DNA of 12,299 nucleotides from the NCBI GenBank assembly GCA_041666465.1, contig JBAYGX010000041.1, positions 1-12,299 of the forward strand. Reading direction: 5' to 3'. The notes beneath the pieces are model-generated. The model searched no databases, had not been told where the DNA came from, and saw nothing but the letters and a program-made list of their open reading frames with translations. Positions 6,391 to 12,299 of the stretch are shown here, one piece after another. A program made the translations under genes and the position numbers. Source of the DNA: XYC2-FULL-41-22 sp041666465. GTDB lineage: Bacteria; Patescibacteriota; Gracilibacteria; UBA1369; UBA12470. Within the stretch, counting starts at the first letter, position 1, and every line of letters starts with the position of its first letter.

Positions 6391-6903
6391 ATGCACGCTC
6401 TCTTCCTCATCGCAAAAGAAAACTTCCGTGACGAAGAACTTTTTGAACCTCAAAAAATTCTAAAAACGGCCGGGATAGAAACGACCGTAACAAGTGTCGA
6501 AGACGGTATGGCAACAGGAAGTCGCGGTGGATCTGTCAAAATAGACAAACCAATCAAAGACATCCACATGGAAGATTATGACATTCTAATACTGATCGGA
6601 GGCCCGGGATCACCGGCACTCGGAGATTATGAAGAAGTCATTAATTTAATCAAAAAAGCTCACTCGCTCGCAAAACCTCTCGCCGCAATCTGCATCGCAC
6701 CTTATCTACTGGCAAAAGCTGGAGTGATTACAGGCAAAAAAGCTACATCCTTTCCGGGAGAACCTGCAATAAGCGAATTCATCCGCAAAGGGGTAACACG
6801 CATCCAGCAGCCAGTATTAACAGATGGCGATTTGATAACTGCAGACGGTCCGGCTTCCGCAAAAGACTTCGGACAAGAGATTATCAAGCTGTTAAGTGCA
6901 TAA
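6391..6903 (+). CDS. DJ-1/PfpI family protein (class I glutamine amidotransferase-like)
   Basis: A 170-residue DJ-1/PfpI-superfamily protein; members include deglycases, chaperones and cysteine proteases, and the exact activity cannot be read from sequence. The nucleophile elbow is AAICIAP (98-104) with Cys101. The conserved acidic residue is in NFRDEEL (E15 or E16), and the glycine-rich LIGGPGSPALGD loop lies at 68-79. The residue after the nucleophile is Ile, not the His of the PfpI Glu-Cys-His triad, so classic PfpI protease chemistry is doubtful. The start is set at ATG 6391 because the first beta strand (ALFLIAKE) begins there; a TTG 39 nt upstream would only add residues read from the heptamer array. 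There is no Shine-Dalgarno: the bases just before the ATG are pyrimidine-rich. The gene lies downstream of trxB in the same direction, consistent with a stress or redox role. Confidence 0.9.
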   Translation: MHALFLIAKENFRDEELFEPQKILKTAGIETTVTSVEDGMATGSRGGSVKIDKPIKDIHMEDYDILILIGGPGSPALGDYEEVINLIKKAHSLAKPLAAICIAPYLLAKAGVITGKKATSFPGEPAISEFIRKGVTRIQQPVLTDGDLITADGPASAKDFGQEIIKLLSA

Positions 6904-6933
6904 CCTCGTCAACTCAAAATAACTCCATATTTA

Positions 6934-6962
6934 TTGACCACGCCTTCCAAAAAGGTTATTTA
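6934..6962 (+). promoter_or_regulatory. Possible promoter upstream of the DHH phosphoesterase gene
   Basis: TTGACC (6934-6939, 5/6 to the -35 consensus) lies 17 nt before TATTTA (6957-6962), a poor -10. The -35 is convincing, the -10 is not; offered as a weak candidate. The heptamer array begins 4 nt further on, within the presumed leader. Confidence 0.3.
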
Positions 6963-6965
6963 TCT

Positions 6966-7000
6966 TACCCTATAGCCTAGAGCCTAAAGCCTAAAGTCCT
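6966..7000. repeat. 7-bp tandem array in the DHH gene leader
   Basis: Five heptamers in exact register of the form (T/G/A)AnCCTA: TACCCTA (6966), TAGCCTA (6973), then units at 6980, 6987 and a diverged one at 6994. The array ends 15 nt before the ATG at 7016. Confidence 0.7.
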
Positions 7001-7015
7001 GCCAACCTACCACTC

Positions 7016-7957
7016 ATGCAAAAATACATTCAAGAATTCGAACAAATAAAAAATCTTATCCGTGCGTCGCACAATATAGCGATAATTTCGCATAAAGGAC
7101 CGGATGGAGACACCGTAGGATCAAACCTCGCGCTAAAACATGCACTAACGGCAATGGGCAAAAACGCGGTATCTTTTGCGAAAGATCCAATCCCGTTAAG
7201 TGTATCTTTTCTATCAGGCTCAAACGAATTTCAAACAGAACTAAACGCACAAGAATTCGACATGATAATTGCCATGGATTGTGGAGCTAGTTACATGATG
7301 AAATATGAGTTCACTCACCCACAGATTGTAAACATCGACCACCATCCATCAAACGATTTTTTTGGACTTATAAATGTTGTCGATTCAAAAATGGCGGCAA
7401 CGGTTTCAATAATTTATTTCTTACTTGAATACTTGGGAGCCAATATAACTCCTGAAATCGCAACTTGCCTGCTTAACGGACTTTATTCTGATACGGGAAG
7501 TTTCAGACACTCAAATACGGATTCTTTAACCTTAAAAATCGCCTCAAATCTTGTAGCAAAAGGCGCCGATTATAAAACAATAGTTAAACATCAATTCCAC
7601 TCAAACAGAGTAGATCAATTGAAATTATGGGGACGCGTACTCTCACGAACAAGACTCAATGAAAAATCCGCCGCAGTCTCAGCAGTAACTGAAAAAGATT
7701 TCGACGAATTGAACACAAACGCAGAAGACTTATCAGGAGTAATCGACTACTTGAACACGATACCGGAAAGCAAATTCTGCGTACTGCTCGCGGAAGACGG
7801 AAAAGGAAATATAAAAGGCTCATTCAGAACCCAAGATGAAAAAATCGACCTGACTCAAATAGCCGGACTTTTCGGAGGCGGAGGACATAAAAAAGCCGCC
7901 GGCTTCACAATACCGGGAAAACTGGAACAAGAGGTGGTTTGGAAAATAAAGAAGTAA
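7016..7957 (+). CDS. nrnA: DHH/DHHA1 phosphoesterase, NrnA-like (oligoribonuclease / pAp phosphatase)
   Basis: Metal-dependent phosphoesterase expected to degrade nanoRNA and/or dephosphorylate 3'-phosphoadenosine 5'-phosphate in the cytoplasm. The 313 residues match NrnA in length and order. Motif I is SHKGPDGDTVGS (H26, D30, D32), motif II is AMDCG (D88), motif III is NIDHHPSNDFFG (the DHH triad at 108-110), and motif IV is GLYSDTGSFR (D159). The C-terminal DHHA1 domain has GSFRTQDE (268-275) and the substrate-binding GGGGH (287-291). All metal ligands are present, so it should be active. The start ATG is followed directly by the expected helix; no Shine-Dalgarno. Discrimination from c-di-AMP/pGpG-type DHH enzymes is not possible by eye, but no PAS, GGDEF or membrane segment is present. 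Its TAA stop overlaps the first unit of the next heptamer array. Confidence 0.92.
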   Translation: MQKYIQEFEQIKNLIRASHNIAIISHKGPDGDTVGSNLALKHALTAMGKNAVSFAKDPIPLSVSFLSGSNEFQTELNAQEFDMIIAMDCGASYMMKYEFTHPQIVNIDHHPSNDFFGLINVVDSKMAATVSIIYFLLEYLGANITPEIATCLLNGLYSDTGSFRHSNTDSLTLKIASNLVAKGADYKTIVKHQFHSNRVDQLKLWGRVLSRTRLNEKSAAVSAVTEKDFDELNTNAEDLSGVIDYLNTIPESKFCVLLAEDGKGNIKGSFRTQDEKIDLTQIAGLFGGGGHKKAAGFTIPGKLEQEVVWKIKK

Positions 7958-8051
7958 ACAGCAAGGAGCAAGACACAGACAGCAGAAAAAAGAAAATCAG
8001 AATTTCTCTCTCTTTCTTATTCTGCTGTTTGCTGTCTGCTGTCTCCTCTGG
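7956..8051. repeat. Inverted pair of 7-bp arrays forming a long hairpin
   Basis: The left arm has heptamers in register from the DHH stop codon: AAACAGC (7956), AAGGAGC (7963), then units at 7970, 7977 and A-rich ones to 7997. The right arm has TATTCTG (8018), CTGTTTG (8025), CTGTCTG (8032), CTGTCTC (8039). The arms are imperfect inverted copies, so CAGCAGAA (7981-7988) pairs with TTCTGCTG (8020-8027), extended by GAAA/TTTC toward the loop and CAG/CTG units outward. No T-run follows, so termination is not the obvious role. A candidate pepA promoter overlaps the right arm. Confidence 0.65.
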
Positions 8052-8057
8052 TATCCT
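8029..8057 (+). promoter_or_regulatory. Candidate pepA promoter overlapping the array
   Basis: TTGCTG (8029-8034), a 17-nt spacer, then TATCCT (8052-8057) preceded by TGG, which makes an extended -10. The ATG of pepA is 33 nt downstream. The -35 lies inside the heptamer array's right arm. Box scores are moderate, so this is tentative. Confidence 0.4.
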
Positions 8058-8089
8058 AAACGCGTCACAATTTAACCGCTTATTTTTAT

Positions 8090-9559
8090 ATGCGAATCAC
8101 ACTTTCCAAACAAAATTCAAAAACAGACATACTAATCATACCAATTAAAGAAGGAGAAAATCTAAGCAACCAACAGAAAAAACAGATCTCCAAACAACAT
8201 ATTCTTGAAGTGGAATCTTTGATAGAAAATAAAATATTCAAAGGTAAAACCGGAGAATCTTTTGTTTTCCAAAATATCAAGAGCTCAAAAAAATCCTACA
8301 AAAGTGCAATAATAATAGGTCTTGGTGACAAGAAAAAAATCAATGTCCATTCGATAAAAAAATCCATAGCATCAATAACAAATCATCAAAAAAAATTAAA
8401 AGCGGATAAAATCGCAATTCTGCACGAAAACCCGAAAGAAGCTTTATGGCTTGCGACAGGCATTTTCATGAACACTTATAAATTCGACAAATACATAACC
8501 AAAAAGATTAAAAAAATATCCGAAGTACAAATAATAAACGCGGAAATTTCAAAAGAAGAAATCACAAAAATGAATACGCTATTGGAATCGATTTACTATA
8601 CAAGAGACCTTGTGAACTCAACATCAAACGACATAGACCCCGATACATTGGTTGAAGAAGCAAAAAAAATAGCGAAAGAAAACCCGTTAATAAAACTAAC
8701 GATTCTCGACAGAAAAAAACTTGAGTCATTGGGATGCGGAGCAATTCTCTCGATAGGACAATCGAGCACAAAAGGTCCATACATGGTAATAATGGAATAT
8801 AAAAACGAACCAAAAAAAGACGAAAAACCGCTCGCAATCATAGGCAAAGGAATTACATTCGATACCGGAGGTCTTTATTTGAAACCGGCAATGCACATGA
8901 ACGACATGAAAATGGACAAAGCCGGCGCTTGTACGGTTTTGGGATTATTTAAAACTTTCAAGAATTTAAAACCAAAAGGTCATATTCTCGGTGTCCTTGC
9001 GATAGCTGAAAATCTTATAGGAAAAGCCGCCATCAGACCCGGCGATATAATAAAAGCTTACGATGGAAAAACTATTGAAATCCTAAATACCGATGGAGAA
9101 GGAAGAATTGTCCTTGCTGACGCTATCGCCTATACGAAAAAAAACTACAATCCTTCAAAAATGATATCCATAGCGACTCTCACGGGGGCCGCAATAGTTA
9201 CACTCGGATACGATATCGGAGTCGTACTTTCAACAGACGAAGAATTGGCAAAACAAATAATCGAATCCGGAAAAGAAGTCGACGAACCGTTTTGGGAACT
9301 ACCTTTATATGAAGATTATTGCGAAAATGTTAAAGGGAAAATTTCAGACATCACAAATTCCGGATACACGGTAAAGGCACAAACAATCATGGGAGCGGCA
9401 TTCTTAAAAGCTTTTGCCGGAAAGACTCCTCTTGCCCATCTGGATATCGCAGGAACAGCTTGGTCAAACGAAAACAAACCCGGCTACCCGGCAGGAGCAA
9501 CGGCATTCGGCATTATGATGTTTCAAAAACTTTTGGAAAAGATGGTCGTAAGATCTTAA
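8090..9559 (+). CDS. pepA: M17 leucyl aminopeptidase
   Basis: Cytoplasmic two-metal aminopeptidase, normally a hexamer, that removes N-terminal residues from peptides. Its 489 residues comprise an N-terminal domain (about 1-165) and the M17 catalytic domain. The metal ligands and catalytic residues keep exactly the E. coli PepA spacing: K253 and D258 in IGKGITFDTGG, D276 in MKMDKAGA, D335 and E337 in NTDGEGR, with R339 as the catalytic Arg region. The usual NTDAEGR has Gly for Ala here, a mild change next to a metal ligand. DIAGTAW (about 462-468) is the conserved late motif. The N-terminal domain is Lys- and Ile-rich and poorly conserved, as is normal for the family. The start ATG lies after a T-rich leader without Shine-Dalgarno. 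The TAA stop is inside the heptamer array shared with the convergent glycosyltransferase gene, whose stop is only 4 bp away. Confidence 0.95.
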   Translation: MRITLSKQNSKTDILIIPIKEGENLSNQQKKQISKQHILEVESLIENKIFKGKTGESFVFQNIKSSKKSYKSAIIIGLGDKKKINVHSIKKSIASITNHQKKLKADKIAILHENPKEALWLATGIFMNTYKFDKYITKKIKKISEVQIINAEISKEEITKMNTLLESIYYTRDLVNSTSNDIDPDTLVEEAKKIAKENPLIKLTILDRKKLESLGCGAILSIGQSSTKGPYMVIMEYKNEPKKDEKPLAIIGKGITFDTGGLYLKPAMHMNDMKMDKAGACTVLGLFKTFKNLKPKGHILGVLAIAENLIGKAAIRPGDIIKAYDGKTIEILNTDGEGRIVLADAIAYTKKNYNPSKMISIATLTGAAIVTLGYDIGVVLSTDEELAKQIIESGKEVDEPFWELPLYEDYCENVKGKISDITNSGYTVKAQTIMGAAFLKAFAGKTPLAHLDIAGTAWSNENKPGYPAGATAFGIMMFQKLLEKMVVRS

Positions 9560-9595
9560 GAACTTACAACTTACGACTTATGACCTTCAACCTCT
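9554..9595. repeat. 7-bp tandem array spanning two convergent stop codons
   Basis: Heptamers of the form nACTTAn in register: TCTTAAG (9554), AACTTAC (9561 and 9568, exact copies), then units at 9575, 9582 and a diverged one at 9589. The array contains the TAA of pepA (9557-9559) and the last ten or so codons and stop of the minus-strand glycosyltransferase gene. Confidence 0.65.
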
Positions 9596-10523
9596 TAACA
9601 CGGGCCATTTTCACGATATTCCAAACAAGTAAAACAGCCCCAATTCCAAGGAACACAAATCCAAGTATCATGAAATTATTTACGGTAAAGTCTTTCAAGT
9701 GCCTAAAAATAAAAAGAGCGATTGAAGCATCCGGATCTTTCAACACCCATTTTTTAATCGACCCAACAAACAAGCCATAACCTTTACTCGTTGCGGTAAA
9801 CAAGAAAAACGCACTTACCAAAAATGAAATCAATGCAAGAAACGATCTGAAAATATACATCCTCATCAATTTCACACCCTTCGGAACATGAAAAAGATAA
9901 AAAGCCAAATACGCCACGAAAATATCCCAATACATCCACATTCTCCTTATAAAACCTTTCCAAATTCCATACTTAACCTCTTTAAAAGTCAGATAATAAT
10001 TCTCAAAAACCTTATATTGATACCCATTTCCGTAATGATCCGCGTAACTGTTTAATCCGAATTCAATCCTGAATCTGTATTTGTAAAATTTCGGCACCAT
10101 ATCCCAAAGTTCCCTCTTAAGCACTCGCTCCCCAGAAAGCAACCCGATAGCTTTAAACGCCCTATGCAATTTATTGGCACGAACAGCGATAAACATATCG
10201 GTCTCACCTTTTATAACCGGCTGGATAATTTCTTCTATAATCTCGGCTCGCAATCCCTGCAAATCCGCATCGCAAAAAAACAAATACTTGGCGTCCGTCG
10301 CGTCAACACCTTTCTGCATTGTCGCCGCCTTGCCAAGATTTTTCTCGTTTTTCAAACATTTAACACCTTGGAATTTCTTCGCCTCCTCGAGCGTTGAATC
10401 GGAAGAACCATCATCTATAACGATTATCTCATCCAAACTCGGGACAGAGGTCAAAACCTCAAGAACCTTGCCAATCCTACCCGCCTCGTTGTAAGCCGGC
10501 ACAATCGCCGCAATTTTTGTCAC
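9564..10523 (-). CDS. GT2 family glycosyltransferase with C-terminal membrane segments
   Basis: Transfers an activated sugar, most likely to a polyprenyl phosphate or another membrane acceptor at the inner face of the cytoplasmic membrane. The GT-A fold occupies about 1-140: IVPAYNEAGRIG (7-18), VIDDGSSDST (35-44), NLGKAATMQKG (62-72) and the metal-binding FFCDADLQG (82-90). LLSGERVLKRELW (128-140) matches the acceptor-side motif of polyprenyl-phosphate GT2 enzymes. The C-terminal third has membrane helices at about 197-213, 226-246 and 283-305. It starts with GTG at 10523, overlapping the DedA stop as GTGA, so translation is coupled. Both convergent gene ends lie in a heptamer array, which has supplied this protein's basic C-terminal tail (about 309-319). 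Donor and acceptor cannot be named from sequence. Confidence 0.9.
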   Translation of the reverse strand: MTKIAAIVPAYNEAGRIGKVLEVLTSVPSLDEIIVIDDGSSDSTLEEAKKFQGVKCLKNEKNLGKAATMQKGVDATDAKYLFFCDADLQGLRAEIIEEIIQPVIKGETDMFIAVRANKLHRAFKAIGLLSGERVLKRELWDMVPKFYKYRFRIEFGLNSYADHYGNGYQYKVFENYYLTFKEVKYGIWKGFIRRMWMYWDIFVAYLAFYLFHVPKGVKLMRMYIFRSFLALISFLVSAFFLFTATSKGYGLFVGSIKKWVLKDPDASIALFIFRHLKDFTVNNFMILGFVFLGIGAVLLVWNIVKMARVKRLKVISRKL

Positions 10524-11095
10524 TCTTTAAGAGCTTTTTTACCGATATAATTCCTAATCAAAACAGTGATGACAATAAATACCAAAATACCGAAAAGCGC
10601 AAGTCCCGTATTCTCATAAATATTTACAATCCCTGACAATCCCCTACCTGCAAGCCATCCGACAAGCAAAACAACGGGGAGCCAAGCCGCAATAACGAAT
10701 GTATTATAAAACACAAATTTCAAGAATTTTAACCCTTCAATCCCAACGTACATAATTGTAAAAACACGCGTACCATATATGAATTTAGTCACGAAAAGCA
10801 GAATAAAAGGTCTACTCGAAACCTTCTTGAGAAAACGAACCACTCGATTGTATTTAACGGATAATTTTTTAAAAAAAGACATCTTACTGAAATAGTCCCT
10901 TCCGAGCAAAAACCAACAAATATCCGAGAAAAAAGTTCCAAGATAACAACCGGCAAACAACTGGACCTCCGTTCCATATCCCTGCGCCACCATAAACGCA
11001 AACGACAAAATTACCTCTTCGCCTCCGATAACAGAACCTATAAAGAACATTAGAAGAGGATAAGAATGAAAAATATTGAGGAGAGATTCAAGCAT
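10520..11095 (-). CDS. DedA/VTT-domain membrane protein
   Basis: A 191-residue polytopic membrane protein of the DedA (SNARE-associated/VTT) family. Members flip or recycle lipids; UptA/PopT-type members return undecaprenyl phosphate across the membrane. The family pattern is visible: a reentrant region with GGEEVIL (24-30) near the N-terminus, VTKFIYGTRVF (102-112) with the key Arg110 before a helix, and hydrophobic helices at about 46-65, 96-118, 130-149 and 166-181. It is at the short end of the family. It ends in TGA, evidence that TGA is a stop in this genome. Its stop overlaps the GTG start of the glycosyltransferase, so the two are made together, which fits a polyprenyl-phosphate-linked sugar pathway (inference). 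It starts 30 nt after the hypothetical gene upstream; no Shine-Dalgarno. Confidence 0.88.
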   Translation of the reverse strand: MLESLLNIFHSYPLLMFFIGSVIGGEEVILSFAFMVAQGYGTEVQLFAGCYLGTFFSDICWFLLGRDYFSKMSFFKKLSVKYNRVVRFLKKVSSRPFILLFVTKFIYGTRVFTIMYVGIEGLKFLKFVFYNTFVIAAWLPVVLLVGWLAGRGLSGIVNIYENTGLALFGILVFIVITVLIRNYIGKKALKE

Positions 11096-11125
11096 GTCGA
11101 AATTCTAGAGTAAAAAGAGAATAAA

Positions 11126-11476
11126 TCAACTTTCTCCCCTTGGACTCGATGTAAAAACTCTAAATCGAGATATGTAGAAAGGGAATTCAATAAATTTCAT
11201 ACCATCATCCGTACAAACGAACACATGAGCAACACAATCACAACCACCATCACGATCACGATTAACGGATACGACCACAAACTCCATCCTCGAATCCATC
11301 AACAACAAACCATTATCGGTCAATATATGAGCTACGGAATCTATCACAACCTTCTGACCGTTATCATCAACAAGCACGTTAGGAACACCATCCACGCAAG
11401 AACATTGCAATTTAACAGAAGGCAAAACCTGACTGTTTAAATGTCCAACGGAACACTCAATATTACCTAACGACAT
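11126..11476 (-). CDS. Cys-rich hypothetical protein (116 aa)
   Basis: No family recognised. The protein is soluble, beta-rich in appearance (alternating Val/Ile in 30-72) and has six cysteines: C8, C25-x-C27, C79-x-C81 and C88. The two C-x-C pairs suggest a metal site or disulfides. It contains no membrane segment or signal peptide. It sits in the minus-strand operon between the HD hydrolase gene (46-nt gap) and DedA (30-nt gap), and ends in TGA. I chose ATG 11476; the frame stays open further upstream to a TTG at 11545 that would overlap the HD gene by 23 nt and give 139 residues. Its codon use (GTT, GGT, GAT) matches the other minus-strand genes, which supports it being real. Function unknown. 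Confidence 0.68.
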   Translation of the reverse strand: MSLGNIECSVGHLNSQVLPSVKLQCSCVDGVPNVLVDDNGQKVVIDSVAHILTDNGLLLMDSRMEFVVVSVNRDRDGGCDCVAHVFVCTDDGMKFIEFPFYISRFRVFTSSPRGES

Positions 11477-11522
11477 GTTGAAAAACTTAAAGGGATTGAT
11501 TTTACATAATTCGAGTCGGAAA

Positions 11523-12119
11523 TTACAACCCCATATCACCTGCAATCTTCTGCATCGCCAATAAACAAATCTCGATAAACTTCTCCAATGGGATATTCAA
11601 TCCTTCACCATTTGAGCACATTGCAACCTCGCTACGACGAGTTCCGGCAGCAAATTTCGGCTCTTTCAAAAACCTCTTAACAACAGATGACAATTTAACA
11701 TCAGCCAGTTTCTTGGATGGATAAACTAACGCAACCGCGACAATCAAACCGGTCAAGCTATCGGCGCAAAAAATCGCCCAATCGGCCTTCGTCTTAAGCG
11801 TAACGCCGGTAAGATCAGGGGCATGAGCCTTAACCATCCCGAGTACGACATCCGGAATTTCAAGACCATGCTTATGCAAAACCTCAACAGTCTTATTGGG
11901 ATGAAAATCTTTATACTCACCGGAATAATCAATATCATGAATCAATCCGGCCAATAGCCAATCGTCTCTGGAAGGCTCACTGGGATCTATCTGCCCTTGT
12001 GAATGCAAGTAATCATAAATCCCCCCCATGCAAGCCTCAAGCGCAAGTGAATGATAATAAATATTTGGCTCGAGTTGCACCTTTAGAGCCTCAAGATATT
12101 TTTGCCTGTCGTAAGTCAT
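11523..12119 (-). CDS. HD-domain metal-dependent hydrolase (198 aa)
   Basis: Predicted metal-dependent phosphohydrolase; the natural substrate of this subfamily is not established to my knowledge. The HD ligands are H23 (IYYHSLALEA), H61-D62 in LAGLIHDIDYS, H99 in VKAHAP and D120 in FCADSLTGLI. The rest follows the common pattern of this subfamily: YPSKKLADVK (133-142), RFLKEPKFAAG (149-159), and the terminal helix with LAMQKIAGDMGL. The start is placed at ATG 12119: the family begins here, and a promoter lies 28-57 nt upstream. A further in-frame ATG at 12257 would add 46 hydrophobic residues, but those bases are the promoter region and the antisense of a divergent gene start. It is the first gene of the minus-strand operon. 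Confidence 0.9.
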   Translation of the reverse strand: MTYDRQKYLEALKVQLEPNIYYHSLALEACMGGIYDYLHSQGQIDPSEPSRDDWLLAGLIHDIDYSGEYKDFHPNKTVEVLHKHGLEIPDVVLGMVKAHAPDLTGVTLKTKADWAIFCADSLTGLIVAVALVYPSKKLADVKLSSVVKRFLKEPKFAAGTRRSEVAMCSNGEGLNIPLEKFIEICLLAMQKIAGDMGL

Positions 12120-12147
12120 AAATAAAATTTTAAACAATCCTCGACTT

Positions 12148-12176
12148 ATTTTATAAGACAATTGCAAAGTAAGCAA
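12148..12176 (-). promoter_or_regulatory. Promoter for the minus-strand HD-DedA-GT operon
   Basis: Reading the minus strand, TTGCTT (12176-12171), 17 nt, then TAAAAT (12153-12148, 5/6 to consensus). A start near 12141 gives a leader of about 20 nt to ATG 12119. It overlaps the divergent + strand promoter. Confidence 0.6.
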
Positions 12177-12191
12177 AACTCCATATAGAAT
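12162..12191 (+). promoter_or_regulatory. Promoter for the divergent + strand membrane-protein gene
   Basis: TTGCAA (12162-12167), an 18-nt spacer, then TAGAAT (12186-12191, 5/6 to consensus). A start near 12198 gives a leader of about 19 nt to ATG 12217. The two divergent promoters interleave within about 45 bp. Confidence 0.5.
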
Positions 12192-12216
12192 ATGGGTACT
12201 TATTAAAAACAAAAAC

Positions 12217-12299
12217 ATGAACAACCAAACAAAAAAAATTGCCGGTGCCGCCTTCATTTATGGTGCATTTTTTGGCATGATGCCTCCATATATTTTCGC
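12217..12299 (+). CDS. N-terminus of a predicted membrane protein, truncated by window edge
   Basis: ATG 12217 opens a frame running off the window (27 full codons). It reads M-N-N-Q-T-K-K followed by a hydrophobic, Gly/Ala/Phe-rich stretch ending in MMPPYIF, a typical cytoplasmic lysine cap plus first membrane helix. A matching promoter lies at 12162-12191. The family cannot be judged from 27 residues. This gene explains why the opposite strand is also open here. Confidence 0.62.
   Translation, partial: MNNQTKKIAGAAFIYGAFFGMMPPYIF

Noticed and set aside
10520..11128. TGA recoded to glycine (Gracilibacteria/Absconditabacteria code)
   Set aside because: Two genes (DedA and the Cys-rich protein) end naturally in TGA, one inside a GTGA coupling overlap, and no long gene has an in-frame TGA.
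11477..11545. TTG start for the Cys-rich protein
   Set aside because: It would overlap the HD gene and add residues unlike the rest; ATG 11476 is preferred, though not proven.
12120..12257. N-terminal extension of the HD hydrolase with a membrane segment
   Set aside because: The region holds promoters and the antisense of a divergent gene start; the HD family begins at ATG 12119.
12151..12297. End of another minus-strand gene entering from the right edge
   Set aside because: The frame is open for about 48 codons, but it overlaps the plus-strand membrane-protein start and both promoters and shows no protein signature.

Overview
The window is AT-rich bacterial DNA with short intergenic gaps and the standard code: two genes end in TGA, and no long gene has an in-frame TGA. 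None of the twelve internal start codons has a recognisable Shine-Dalgarno sequence, although several genes have sigma70-like promoters. Together with an AdoCbl-dependent ribonucleotide reductase, an ATP:corrinoid adenosyltransferase and a large unrecognised charged protein, this fits an uncultured anaerobe, possibly of the Patescibacteria/CPR type. That placement is a low-confidence inference because no phylogenetic marker lies in the window.

Layout. 2-1648 (+) is the 3' part of a class II ribonucleotide reductase (nrdJ). 1648-1836 holds three tandem copies of a composite two-hairpin repeat, followed by a strong promoter. 1931-3940 (+) is a 669-residue charged helical protein of unknown function. 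A fourth hairpin repeat (3948-4006) precedes 4024-4551 (+), a CobO/BtuR-type corrinoid adenosyltransferase that would supply the nrdJ cofactor. A terminator-like hairpin made of 7-bp units follows. Then come a 40-residue lipopeptide-like ORF, a 153-residue lipoprotein and a classical terminator (4673-5352). 5414-9559 (+) carries trxB, a DJ-1/PfpI protein, a DHH/DHHA1 phosphoesterase and an M17 leucyl aminopeptidase.

Convergent to these, 12119-9564 (-) reads as one operon: HD-domain hydrolase, Cys-rich hypothetical protein, DedA/VTT membrane protein, and a GT2 glycosyltransferase coupled to DedA by a GTGA overlap. At 12217 a new membrane-protein gene starts on the + strand, divergent from the HD gene, with overlapping promoters between them.

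How genes work together. nrdJ, the adenosyltransferase and thioredoxin reductase form a plausible deoxyribonucleotide-synthesis set: enzyme, cofactor activation and reductant. DedA plus GT2 suggests work on polyprenyl-phosphate-linked sugars at the membrane.

The least ordinary content is intergenic. Two families of structured repeats occupy most gaps. One is a two-hairpin element with fixed flanks and covarying stems (four copies). The other is a set of degenerate tandem arrays with an exact 7-bp period, each gap using its own word; two of them are inverted pairs that fold into long hairpins. Both sets were found by eye, without any search.
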